A stretch of 64,000 bases of DNA from Limonium bicolor (lineage: Eukaryota > Streptophyta > Magnoliopsida > Caryophyllales > Plumbaginaceae), in contig CM041777.1 of NCBI GenBank assembly GCA_023374045.1, positions 86,608,300-86,672,299 on the forward strand, in the 5' to 3' direction. The position numbers and the translations under genes were made by a program. Below, in pieces: positions 44,221-56,008 of the stretch. A model generated the notes under the pieces. The model ran no database searches and was not told the DNA's origin. It saw only the letters and a program-made list of their open reading frames with translations. Numbering within the stretch: position 1 is the stretch's first letter; each line of letters begins with the position of its first letter.

Positions 44221-46991
44221 ATATGTTATTTTCTTATATTACCAAACAGACCATGGTCTGTTTGGTATATATTTTTCCAGCAACATAATTTTCCTTATTT
44301 ACACAATAGCCACATATATTATAACAAGTTATACATATAGGTTATATTATATGGTTTTAATATTTATTATCAATATAACCTATAGTTTTTATGTCACTTT
44401 ATTCCAAACAACCCCCTTCCGTTTTTAAATTCCTTATCCGCCCCAAAATCTATTCCTTATTTACATTTTGACCCCATCTTATATAATATACTTTCTATAT
44501 GTAACATAACCATATATTATACACTTTTATTTATATATATATAACTCCAAAAATTCCCAAATTTTATACTTTGGATATAAATCATCATATTAACCAATCT
44601 ATACCCTATCTTTTCGGTAATCGCATTTTATACCCTAAAAATTTTCATAAATTCTACATTTCACCTATAATGTTAATATAAGTTCATAAATTAATTATTT
44701 ATGACATTAAATTTGGTCAAACCTCTTAATATGGTCTATATTGACCCATTGACTTTCAGTTTGACCAGAAGTTTGTGTAATTACAGTTTAACCCCTATAA
44801 TTTTCATAAATTACATTTTTGTCTCAAAACTTAATTAAATTTTATAAAATTCATAAAATAAGGTTTTAATGCCTAGTTTTCGGTTATTATTTATAGTTTA
44901 GCCCCTAAAATCATTTTAATTACAGAAAAACTCCTAAATAATTTGGTAATGTTTAATTATCATTTTAAATTCATTTTAAACTTAATAACCATAAATTAAA
45001 TGGCCTAAAAATACATGGCCTTATTACAATAATTAGCACATAATAAAATTACACATAAATGTCTGAAATGACATATTAATGTCTCGGCTTTTATTACCCA
45101 TGCCCCCATATTTTTATAAATTATATTTTTAACCCCTAATTTATTTCCTTGACCTTATAGGTCATTAATACACCAAACTAACCAACCAAAAATGTTATTA
45201 AATATTTTAATCCATAGTTAAGTCTTATAATGCCCATAAATCCCACGGCTAGTATATACATGTAATAAAATTTCATAAAAACCATATTATAATATAAGGT
45301 AAGTATTTCTCACACAGCTTTTGATTTTCCAAGCCTCCAAGTACACCAAACACTCCCTTTGGCTTTCGACCTAATTAATACACAAAACTTAATTAGCTTT
45401 TGGAGTGTTAATGACATTAGCTTAATATATACATCATTAGAGTAAAAATACTCACTTTGGTATACGTATTATTGGTCTGCTTTCCTTACGGTTTGTGTAG
45501 GAAATTTCCATGGATTTTTCACCAGAATTTCATGCCATGAAAAGAACATAGGTTAGCCATATAAAACAAGGTTATTATACATTGATTTAGGCTAGAAAAA
45601 TGCAAGATTTTTACCTTGTTTTGAAGCAGGTCACAAGGGCTATATACGCCTGATTTTAATGGGCAAAAGCAAGTATTAAACTGCTACTTATATCAACATA
45701 TATTACTGGTAGAACAAGGGGTATAAGACATAGTTTTTTTCCTTACCGAAAATGGTACAGCAAGGTGGTTTTGTTTGGATCTTGTCACTGCGTGAACTAG
45801 GATGCTTCTCCTCTGATTTTTGCATGAAGAAAACCAAGGTATGAGCTGGGAAAAACTGGAAAGAAAACGGTAATGTAGTAGGAAGTTCTAGGCTAGTTTT
45901 GTGCTTGATTTTTACCTTAAAAGATGTAAGATCTAACTCCCCTTTCTTCTTCTGTTTTCATCCGAGAACCTCCACCACTTCTAGCACCATCTTAGCTTAT
46001 TTTGCTGGGTGAAAATGGAGATGAATAAGCTCACGGAAGAGAGGAAGAAAAGAGTAGAAGAATGAGCATATTTTTACCACAGAAGCTTACCTAGATCTTG
46101 ATGTAGCAGCCATGGAAGATGGGTGATGCTCACGGTTTTTCGGATCAGCAAGAGAGGTTTGGAAGCTACGGTTGAAAGAAGAAGAAAGGTAATGAATGAG
46201 AGCGGGAAGAAACCGGCAATAATATGTAGTAAATGGTATTAGACTTGGTCAACACATAAGATGACTCCTTAGATATTTTAAGAGGTCATCCAACGGTGGA
46301 AGCAAGCTCTAAGCAGGCGGCAAGGATCAGATCAAGTGGGTAGATAAAGTTGTTTAATTTAAAATGGTAAAAGTGTACAAATAACCACTTTATTAAAGTA
46401 GAAGTGATGACTCATCTTTAGTTGCATTTGGGGATGGTAACTAGCTGGGAAATAAGGCTTATATTGGTGGAAATGATATTCAAGGTCAAGGGGTACATAT
46501 TGACCATAGACATAATTAAGAGATTAAATGTTATTTTTACACTATTTGGTTACTATTCACAAACCAATGCACATCTTTTTGATTTTTTTGAAAAACTTAG
46601 AATTAGACATTTTTAGTGGGGTACATTATGTCACATTAGTATATTTAAGGGTATTCAAGACCCTAAAATCAAATAAAACCTATTTTGGAGACAATCTCAC
46701 AAAAATGTGCCTTAAGAAAGCTTAGTGCACATTTTGTGTTCTAGTGAGTTCCTGAGCTTGGTTTCCCTTGGAAATGGTTTTAATGTGTTCATTTATTAGT
46801 TATAAGGCTCAGGTCAAAATTGTAGGTCAAACAAAGTTCGTTTGGGCATATAATCACCCTAAAAGGTCAAAGGGTGCAATTCTTTCTTTCTGTTAAACAT
46901 TGTTGTGTTTAATTTATTTTTAAGGCATGTTTAGGCCTTAATTTAATTGATTATATGTTTAATAAATGTTTTATTAGTTAGGGGTATTTCA

Positions 46992-48500
46992 GGTGGCCCC
47001 AACGGGGCTCAGCACCTTTGCTGGTATGGTAATCGTGCAGCCCGCATACTACCGGGCCACACACAACTATTTGTCGTCTGAGCATGCGGTTGATTATGTT
47101 TAAATCATGCATGAAAAACTATAAACACACACTAAAAATAACAGGTAATCAACACAGAAACATGGTTATCAAGTATAACACCTTAACGTTTACTAAATCA
47201 CTTTACTTAGTCTTTAGACCATGAGGTTTTTACTTCAAGGGTTCCATTCTTATTGGTTAACACTTACCCGTCTACTCGGGTTACACACATTTACTTCTTA
47301 TAATAACGTGGGGTTTGGTATCGGTGATCAATGTACTCAACGTAACAACATACATCACACATTAACATACACACAACATGGCTCAAGAAGAGTCTCATGA
47401 GGACTCGGACCGAAATGAGGGTTAGCCAACTTATTAGAGCATAGAGAATATTTTTATTTTCATGTTGAGCTCATCACATAATAACTTACTGTTCTTCTTA
47501 GAGAATGTATACTTTACTTAAGATGTGTCAGATATAATATAGCTCCAACACACCGTACACGATTATTTTACTTAGATGTGTCGGTCATAATATAGACCCG
47601 AGCACACCATACACAAATCCCCCTAGCCCCGAATAATAGTCAAGGTAGGAGAGCCAGCTATAGGCTCGTAGGAGGTTGAATTTCAAGAAGGAAAACAACC
47701 GAACCGAGAGGGAGTTGAATTAAATGTAGTTATCAACTCCCAAACACACGCGCGCGAGACTCCCAGATTCCTCACCCCCCAATTATACGTTAGTTAGAAG
47801 TTCCTTTATGGAACTTATCACATCATGACACCATATGGTGTTACAAATTTAGTTAAACACACAAGGGAGGTCACATATATATACACACACAATAGTCCAC
47901 ACATAACACATGAATAGCCGTAGTTAGAATGTTCCCGTAGGTTGGGACGTTTAAGTCTGAATACCAATGTCTTATACAATCCTAGGGTTGGTTAGCTACG
48001 GTTTAACACATATTCGAGGTTAAACGGTATCGGAACTAAATACGCCATATAAATGAATTACTGTAAACTCATTTCATGCTTTATCTCGTAAGGTGGCAAT
48101 CATACAAAAAACACATTGGCATACAAGCCGGTGTAACCCGATAGAACACAGGTTGCAAGAAAACCATACCTTACACCATGGGTTACTCTACCGTGTCCCC
48201 GAGGATTTACTCCAACGCGTCACCTCACGCTCCCCGGGTAGTTTCCGAACAACGGGTATTATTTCAAATGTTTCTATTAACATCAAGATCTCACGGTATG
48301 TAAACTTCTATTACTCCCATGCTTAACCCCGTTGTGTCATTATCCTTAACTTACTTATGTGATCTTAAGTTCACAACTTACACATTCACTCTCACACTTG
48401 TTTATACTTCAAATGGACTTGAAAAGTCACCAAACAAGGCCTAATCATCATATAAAACCATCCTCAATCAATTCCCCATCATACAACACTTAAAAACACA
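46992..48500 (-). mobile_element. LTR fragment C (relative of solo LTR B)
   Basis: Begins mid-LTR with GGTGGCCCCAACGGGGCTCAGCACC, matching 40054 onward in solo LTR B, and remains collinear (for example CACATTGGCATACAAGCCGGTGTAA at 48111 versus 41262) up to about 41600/48495. Its left part is missing because the neighbouring LTR ends at 46991; its right part is cut at a junction with Tat-type gag near 48500. Confidence 0.8.
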
Positions 48501-48509
48501 TTCGAGCAT

Positions 48510-49540
48510 ATGGAAAAAGCCGGCAAACCTGCTGGTTTTGACTACTTTTGCATGGGATCCTATCCCAACGTCGAGCTACCTTCAAAGTTGAAGCTCCCAA
48601 CCCTATCTCTCCACAAGGATTCAACTGATCCTCAGATCCATTTGGCCATGTTTGATCGAGAAATGTCTATCCTGAGACTCAATTACATGCAAAAGGCTAA
48701 GATTTTTGCCAGGTACCTGGATGAGATTCCCCAACGATGGTACCTAACTCAAAGGATGAACACTAAAACTATATGAGGAAGTATGCGAAGCTTTTCTGAC
48801 CCACTTTGAGTGCGCTAAGAACTTGAAGATCACCCGGTCTGACCTCGCTAGCACTCGCTAGACAGGGAGTGAGTCCATGTCTGACTTTATAAAACAGTGG
48901 AGGAGGAAGGCAGCAGGCATGCCCACGAGAATGGATAAACAGAAGCAAATTCGCATGATCGTTGAGAACATGCAGAAGCAGTATAATGATGAGCTAAAGT
49001 ACATGTACTTCCCAAGCTTCGACATGCTCATGGGACAGGTAGGTGTGCTAGAGGAGAAGATCCACAAGGGAGATTTAAAGCTCGGATATTCTCGGGGGTC
49101 TGGAGGTAATCTAAAGTTCCCGAAATCTGAGCCGGCAAAAGCCTCTTACTCGATAGCGGCTTACACTCAGGGCACACCACAGAGGTACACAGAACTAGAG
49201 AGTGGTCCTCTCTCCAAGACAAGACTACCACCAGCGAGTATTCACTGACATCGGCCGACCATTGAGCCAAGCTTTGAAGAAGCTTAATGAGCAGAATACT
49301 TTTCAGCCACTCCCACCGTGACCAGGGGTCACCCAGGCAGGTAAAAATCTGAGCCTATTCTGCAGTTATCATCAGTTGCCTGGTCATGACACTGATCATT
49401 GTAGAGCATTACAACACAAGATCCAGAATCTAATTGAACAAGGGCTCCAGTTCTCGGAACATGGAAATATTTTTGGGAACCCCATGCCAGAACACCGCTT
49501 GGAGTTTTTTATAGTCTTTTTAGCTAATAGGGAAAGTCTT
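48510..49540 (+). pseudogene. Tat-lineage gag (frameshifted)
   Basis: First piece from ATG 48510: LPSKLKLPTL, DPQIHLAMFDREM, IPQRWYL. A frameshift near 48770 and a stop near 48858 intervene before SMSDFIKQWRRKAAGM. A third piece has FCSYHQLPGHDTDHCRALQHKIQNLIEQG, the C-x2-YHxxxGHDTDxC module characteristic of Tat-lineage Gag (an atypical zinc knuckle). At least three lesions separate the pieces. Coding similarity ends near GNPMPEHR (about 49500). Confidence 0.85.
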
Positions 49541-49544
49541 CTTT

Positions 49545-51430
49545 TTCTCTTTTATAGTTTTTAGTCAGTTTATTTGGTTTGTTTTATTTTTGAGATGATG
49601 GAAGCTGTACTCGATGCTTGATGTTATTTTACCTTTCTTACTTTTATTAATAAGAGAAGCGCTCTTTTTCTTTTTCCTGCTCATAATCCTTTATGCCAAG
49701 CTTGAACCTCGTACTTATGCATTCATTCATACGTCAAAAACAAATTTAAAGAAAGGAAAAGAGAAAAGAGAGAAGGAAAAGCCCAAGGAAAGAGAAGGAA
49801 AAAAGAAACGTATTTGTAGAATCTTGTTGTACATGTCATCATACATCCTGAAGCAACTCACCACACCTCGCTCTCTGCACAAAATCACCTCTGCACATAG
49901 AACATCTCACCATCCCCCTTAATTCACCACCATATCACTTCATCAAAACACCAAAAAAAAGGATGATGAATGAGTTGTCACATCACTTCACCCACATACA
50001 CTACCGTCATCGCATGCATCCCACGTGTCCCATCACTCCACCTTTCCACCATAAAACCGAAAAGAAAAACCAAAAATTGTTGTCACAACATCACCCATCA
50101 CCTTCTCACAAGATCACCCTGTCATCATCATCCACCATCACACACACTATCAACCTCCACAAATAACCTGGGTATTCAAAAGGCTTGTCAAAAGACCGCA
50201 AAATAATACAGGGGGCAATCTGAGTTAAGGATCGATAACGTTTATTTCTTTTGTTTAAAGCGCGCGAAAAAGTCTTGGAGTGAACATTTCGCGAGAGTGT
50301 CTTGAGCGGTAGAACCAAGAGTGAAAGAGTGTATTATTTTTACATGACTCCAGAGAGATCACATTCAAAGGTGAGGTAAACGGCATAACTCTGACCGAAG
50401 GAGACACTTTGCAAATTTGCGCTTAAACCTGTGAAAAGTAATAAAGAATGGATACATAACTATTAGGGATGACGAAGCACCTAGGTACAGCACCACACAG
50501 CCAAAAAGCTTGTGAACCCTGAAATTAAACCTTAGGCACCCCCATTGAGCCTTTCTTATATCCCTTTTCAATATTACAAAGCTCCACAAAACAAGTTAGC
50601 CCGTGATGAATAACCGACCCGGTGACCAAAGGAAGCAAGGAGCCCGACTCTTGGACAACAACTTCACAAGTCCAAAGAAGCAACACCGCTACCAAAACGA
50701 TGACATGATTCGTAAATGGTCCCAAAGCGACATGGGATCCAAAGAGCTCACATCAAAAACAGCTCCTGAAGTTCAAAACGGGAACCACAAGAACCACGAA
50801 AAAGGAAAAGGATGCAAGGCAAATCTGAAAAACCTAAAATAAATCCCAATCTAAAACCAAAAGAAGAGAGAGATGATGACTTCAAAGTTCCAAGTCCAAC
50901 GCCCAAAAGCAAGGTCAACGTGAAGTAGCCAAACGACTTCAAGACAAAAAAGGCAAATCCAAGAGAAGGTGCAAGTTGCAGCTTTGGTCACCCTTACAGC
51001 TCCACAAATCCCCAAACATTCCTCCATGGTCCCGTTGTCATTCTTCACACCCCATGGCCACGCTATAAGCTTTAAAGACTTCCAATTTAGTAGTTGTGTA
51101 TCCAATCACGTGAAAGTAACAGGTTATATGCATAAATCTAACAAATGTCAAATTCAATGGTTGAGACGTTTTGACCAAAAATAGAGCATGAGAGTAAACA
51201 CTAGACACTTTGAGTGTAGGATAGAAAGCACCACATCAAAATAAACCTCGACCCCATGAGAACGAGACTTGTTTTTGCGTAATTAATCAAGAAAAATACT
51301 GGGGGCAATCGATCGTCCCGATCGATTACCATAAATCTTAAGCCTCAGATTGCCTTAAGGAAAGATACTGGGGGCAATTGTTGGTTCCAATGATTGCAAG
51401 AATAATGCCAATTGAAACCCATAAGCCCTA
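49545..51430. other. Non-coding 3' region of the gag-only element
   Basis: A purine-rich tract (49745-49810), C/A-rich sequence (49840-50170) and mixed sequence. Three copies of a purine tract like that before the LTR occur: ACAGGGGGCAATCTG (50207), ACTGGGGGCAATCG (51299) and ACTGGGGGCAATTG (51368). No protein domain is recognised in any frame. Confidence 0.6.
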
Positions 51431-51434
51431 TCAC

Positions 51435-51965
51435 CACAAAAAAACACCTCCTCAGGCATGCATAAGCCCTACCACCACAAATTCACCTCAGGCACCCATG
51501 AGCCCTGCCATACACTTATACCCTCTCAGGAGCACATAAGCCTTACCACCATAAAAACATCCTTAGGCACGCATAAGCCCTACCACCCCAAAAACACCTC
51601 AGGCACACATAAGCCCTACCTAGCATTCCCATTTAGGCACACATAAGCCTTACCTAGCATTCACATTTAGGCACACATAAGCCCTATCTTGCATCCTTAC
51701 CTAGATCCACCCTTAGGCACACATAAGCCCTACCTTGCATTTCCTACCTTACAAAGAATCATCCTTAGGCACACATAAGCCCTACCCAGCATTCCCATTT
51801 AGTCACACATAAGCCCTACCTAGCATTCCCATTTAGGCACACATAAGCCTTGTCTTGCATCCTTATATAGAATCACTCTTAGGCACACATAAACTCTACC
51901 TTGCATACTGCATCATCAAACATTCCATACCATTTGCATAACCTAGGCTCGCACAAGCCCTGGCT
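51435..51965. repeat. Tandem repeat array TTAGGCACACATAAGCCCTACC
   Basis: More than a dozen units share (T)TAGGCACACATAAGCCCTACC followed by a variable 10-40 bp tail such as TAGCATTCCCATT, TTGCATCCTTACCTAGAATCACCC or ACCACAAAAACACC. Unit length varies from about 34 to 60 bp, with the longer type in the right half, suggesting a higher-order structure. It is non-coding. Confidence 0.9.
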
Positions 51966-52451
51966 ATAGAAGTTGATGAGGTGATGGCAATAAATCCTCC
52001 TTAGTTATGTCAGCTTATTTTGGGATCAACGAATGGTGGACGAAGGCAATAAGTCCCTGGGGTTTAAACCAAGAGTTATCCATGCACACCGGTTTGGGGG
52101 GCAATGGCAATAAGTCCACATAGGGTCCAACCAAGAGCATTGGCACGGGTTTTGGTCCCCAAATGCACCGAGCATCATTTGCATACCATCCTCATTCGCA
52201 TGTCATACGCATTTTGTTAGCATGTAATACACACAATTCTCATATCTACATTCTGATCATAGGTTCTTGACACCTTCATTACACTTTTTTCTTAACTCAA
52301 CTCATTCCCCGGGTAGCTAGCGCCTCATAATAGCACAGTACAATCATTAGACTTTCAGCAGAAATCTAATTTCTTCCTTACTACTGGTCAAAATTTTAGG
52401 GAATCACTCAGGCATCAACCAGTCTTTTCATTCTCATTACAAAGATAAGTT
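51966..52451. other. Non-coding sequence with a short repeated phrase
   Basis: GATGGCAATAAATCC, AAGGCAATAAGTCC and AATGGCAATAAGTCC recur at 51985, 52043 and 52103 (spacing about 60 bp). Otherwise nothing recognised. Confidence 0.55.
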
Positions 52452-53320
52452 GACGGGGGGCAATCTGTTATACCCAAAATTTTAACCCCCCCCGGATGAG
52501 AGTCTCTTGAGGCGCAGGTACTAAAAGGTAGCTTGGTCAAGTAGCAAGGATTCCCAGTTCGATCGGCACATTCCGGAGTGCTAGGGACAGCTTAGTCATC
52601 TTCAGGGACATTTTTTGTAATTTTTCAAGGCCCCTAAGCCCCCTATAAGCTTTCTCTCTCCTCCGAAAAGGGCTCAAATCAACTTGAAATGCTTTGAACT
52701 TTTATCCCATGATAGAGGATGACATTTTGGGCATAATGGTGTTGAAATTTTGATTTTTCGAATTTCCAATAATTTTCTAGCAATTTCTTATTGGATCTGA
52801 CGAGAAACTGAATTAAAAAACACTCCAATGTCAAAAAATTCCAATTCCACCTCAGAATTATCCTCCTTGACAAGTGGTTAAAATTTCTTAGCCGGATTCC
52901 CCAGGAAACCCACTATGTTAAGGTTACAACAAAATCTATCTTATAAGACTTTTTTCTATCTTTAAAGAAGTCCATATAAGAAGCCTTAACTTCTGGTCAA
53001 AGGGGAAGCTCTAGAACCCTAACAAGTCAGGGTACACAGCCGTCCCCATCCTCTCATGTTTTTCTACACCCGGCCATCAAAATCACATCAAAACTCTCCC
53101 GACTCATAATACCAAGCCCCTGAACTCTACCTTTCCTAATTTACCCTAGGTTAAAATTAGGTGGCGACTCATAATAGGTTCTAGTGAGCTAACTTAGGAT
53201 TTAATAATTAGTGTTATATGACATAGTTAATAATCTTAGGTTATAAGTGGACCTAGAACCCGACCAGATCCTAATCAATCTACTCAACATAGGATAGTGG
53301 TTCAAAAATCAAGGCTTTCA
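52452..53320 (+). mobile_element. Polypurine tract and 3' LTR of the gag-only element
   Basis: GACGGGGGGCAATC (52452-52465) precedes the LTR start TGTTATACCCAAAATTTTAACCC at 52466; the LTR ends ...AAAATCAAGGCTTTCA at 53320. It is collinear at both ends with the solo LTR at 54213-56008 (opposite orientation) but, at 855 bp, lacks about 900 bp of the middle, including the hairpin array found in that copy. Confidence 0.85.
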
Positions 53321-54207
53321 TCAGTGTTCTCTCTTCATTTTAGGCCACCAAAATTGTAACTTCAAATCCTTGTACATTATGTCACCACCGGGATGCACGG
53401 AATAAGGAGAATTATGTGCCGCTTGCATCAATTTCTCTTTCAAATCAGTACATACTTGAGGTACACACCACCTCCCTTTGAATCTAAGGCTTTAATCTTC
53501 GTGTATTACAAAGCCCACAGCTTTTCCTTGTTTTATCTTCTCTTTGATTTTTTCAAGTTTCACATCACCCGGTTGTTTTTCTCTTATCTCATCAAACAAG
53601 TCCATTGTCAATGACATGGCATACAAATGGTTCCCTCGGTCACCATGACCTCGTTCAATAATTTCCAAGTTCAAACTCTCAAACTCCTTGAACAACTCAT
53701 TAGGAAGGACCCTTATAAAATTGATTAAATGTACCTTCTTTCTACTTAGGGCATCTGCCACCACATTTGCTTTCCCTTCATGGTAGTTTATTTCTAACTC
53801 ATAGTCTTTAGCCAGTTCCAACCACCTTCTTTGCCTCATGTTCAACTCCTTCTGACTGAATATGTATTTCACACTCTTATGGTCGGTAAAGATCTTGCAA
53901 CTTACACCATAAAGGTAGTGTCTTCAGATTTTTAAAGCAAAAACAATAGCTGCTAACTCTAAATCATGTGTGGGGTATCTTTTTTTATACGCTTTCAACT
54001 ATCTTGAAGCATAAGCATTCACCTTTTTGTTTTGCATTAGAACACATCCCAAACCATATTTTGAAGCATCGTTATAATCTCAAAGCCTTCTAGCCCAGAT
54101 GGCAAGGTCAGCACTCGTGCTGAGGTCGGCCTTTCTTTCTACTCCTGGAAATACTTCTCACAATCATCATCGCATAGGAATTTCACAGTTTTTTTCATCA
54201 AGTTAGT
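53321..54207 (-). pseudogene. Element E RNase H end and integrase start
   Basis: 53492-53872 reads [17 protein letters not shown] and [10 protein letters not shown] (RNase H C-terminus), followed by a linker. 53321-53490, in another frame, has the first part of the integrase zinc finger (HNSPYSVHPGGD...FWWPKMKRE), which stops where the LTR begins at 53320. 53880-54207 holds the degraded RNase H front half (TDHKS-type and THDLEL-type motifs with stops). Confidence 0.85.
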
Positions 54208-54212
54208 CATGG

Positions 54213-56008
54213 TGTGAGCCTCGATTTTTAAACCCTACCCTTTGTTGATTTAAGTTGATTAGGATCTAACCGGGTTTTAGGTCCACTTTTAACCTAAGTT
54301 TAATAACTATGCCATATAACATTAATTATTAAAACCTAAGCTAGCTCACTGGAACCTATTATGAGTTTCCACCTAATTTTTACCTAGATCAAATTAGGAA
54401 AGGAGAGTTTGCATTCGGGGGATTGGTATACAACTTATTTAGGGTTCAAATTACTTTCATTACCCTTCCTAGCTCGTTTTTCCTCTACTTTGTTTATTTA
54501 CGGCTTACTACAAAGTTGTTTTTAACCTAAGTGAGCGCTTCTATTTTTTTATTTTTTAACGTTTTTTGACAGAAAATTAAAGTGAAATGTGAAAAATACC
54601 TAAACTAGTGTTTCAGAGGCAGAATTAGGTCAAATTTTAATCACGTCCGTAGCCACGGACCTAATATCCGAGACCATGGACCCAAGTTAAATTAAATGAT
54701 TACGATAATAGAACTAAAAAAATCGCAAACTTGAAAAGTCCGGGGCCACGGACAAGGTGTCCGTGGGCCCGGACATGTATTATAGAAACCCTAAAATTTG
54801 AAAAATTGAAAAATATGAAATCTCGCCACCGTCTGTGGGTGTCCGTGGTCACGGACAACCCGTCCGTGGTCCCGGACCATGCATCCGAGGTCACGGACCA
54901 CCCACAGACAGTGGGTTTTTGATGGTTCCTGATGGTGTTTTTAGCTCAAAATTTATATGCTTATAGCCTGAAAGATGTACAAGACGTTAGTGCTTAAAAG
55001 TCGTCAATTTGACATCAAATTTAATGCGAAACTTAACGAACAAGTAATTGGACAGAAGCTTGAACAAACGGCAACTCAGAAGCTATGAAAGGTTAGTTTA
55101 CATTCAAAATTTAACAAAAGACCAATGAAGTCATAGTGAATCAAAAGAAGGGGGTCGTAACCTGTTTTACCTTCTGTGTCAATGAGATTCTTCACGTCGG
55201 GAATCTTTCGGTGCTCCGTTGAAGCCGTTCCCGGATTGGATTCGAACTCAGCTTCTGACCTTTGAGAATTGGTGATGTTCTTCACATTTTGGTGGTGGTT
55301 TGAAGGTGTTTTGATGATTGTGGATGTGATGGGGATTGAAAAATGTGTTTCGGTGTTGATTTTGGTGAGATTTCGGTATTGTTTTGGTGCTTGAAGGTGA
55401 AAAAACGTGGGAGGCTGGCTATGGAGAAGAGTTTTGACTGCCTAGGGTTCTGAGTGCTTGAGAGATTTTGTTTTTATCCAAAGATCTATCCCTTTATATA
55501 GACTTTCTTAAAGATAAAGAAAATCTAGTAAAAGTAAGATTTTTTGGCATTTTAATTGACTTCCCAAAGGAATTTTGCTGTGAAATTTTAACCACGTGTC
55601 TAGGATGGCAATTATGATTTTTCTGAAGTGGAATCGAATTTTTAAAATATTGGAATATTTTTAAATTCAATTTCTCGTCAGATTCAATCGAAAATTGCTA
55701 GAAAATTATTAGAAATCCAAAAAATCAAAATTCCAACTCCATTATGCTTAAAAAGTCATCCTATATCATGGGTTAAAACTTCAAAACATTTAAAGCTGAT
55801 TTGAGCATATTTTGGAGGAGAGAAAGCCTATAGGAGGTCTTTGGAGCCTTAAAAATTACGAAAACGCCCCTGACGATGACGAAACTGCTCCCCGTGCCCC
55901 GGAATGTGCCGATCGAGCCGGAATCTCTCATTACTTGATTGAAGTGCCTCTCACAACACCAAAGCCTTACAGACCCTAACCAGGGGGGTCAAAATTTTGG
56001 GTATAACA
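54213..56008 (-). mobile_element. Solo LTR of the gag-only element family (1796 bp)
   Basis: In minus orientation it runs TGTTATACCCAAAATTTTGACCCCCC (from 56008) to ...AAAATCGAGGCTCACA (54213). Perfect 5-bp target duplications CATGG flank it (54208-54212, 56009-56013), and the flanking element E coding sequence reads on directly when it is ignored (KIARPM then TNLMKK). It contains the inverted-repeat array at 54640-54910. Confidence 0.94.
54640..54910. repeat. Inverted-repeat array, GTCCGTGG / CCACGGAC
   Basis: About seven short palindromes: GTCCGTAGCCACGGAC (54645), TCCGAGACCATGGAC, GTCCGGGGCCACGGAC (54749), GTCCGTGGGCCCGGAC (54760), GTCCGTGGTCACGGAC (54841), GTCCGTGGTCCCGGAC (54861) and TCCGAGGTCACGGAC (54882). 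The last group is closed by a longer inverted pair, CGTCTGTGGGTG (54830) with CACCCACAGACAG (54899). Confidence 0.9.

Larger units (their letters stand above)
38224..46991 (-). mobile_element. Truncated relative of the element A LTR, split by a solo LTR
   Basis: 38224-39673 plus 44221-46991 form about 4.2 kb of AT-rich, non-coding sequence ending TTAGGGGTATTTCA at 46991. Short blocks match LTR A (for example TCACAAAAATGTGCCTTAAG near 46690, ATATGACCTATA-like and GGTCAATATTGAC-like blocks), so it is a diverged member of the same LTR family. The expected TGTAACACCCC start is missing at its left edge, where it abuts element A directly at 38223/38224. No coding sequence. Confidence 0.65.
48500..53320 (+). 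mobile_element. Gag-only Tat-lineage Ty3 element with 3' LTR
   Basis: Plus-strand gag remnant (48510-49540), then nearly 3 kb without any protease, RT or integrase, then a purine tract (52452-52465) and a 3' LTR (52466-53320). A 5' LTR is not found; the left edge is an abrupt junction with LTR fragment C. It looks like a non-autonomous element that relied on others for enzymes, though loss of pol after insertion is an alternative. Confidence 0.7.

Noticed and set aside
50603..50842. Lys/Asn-rich 79-codon open frame
   Set aside because: Sits in the non-coding region of the gag-only element, no recognised domain, composition follows the A-rich DNA.
51435..51965. CRISPR-like array
   Set aside because: Repeat units have variable, related tails rather than unique spacers of constant length, and the context is a plant retrotransposon.
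13536..53320. One single Tat-lineage element from the primer site at 13536 to the LTR at 53320, hosting all nested insertions
   Set aside because: The probable 5' LTR end (before 13530) does not match the 3' LTR end at 53320, so I treat them as separate elements.
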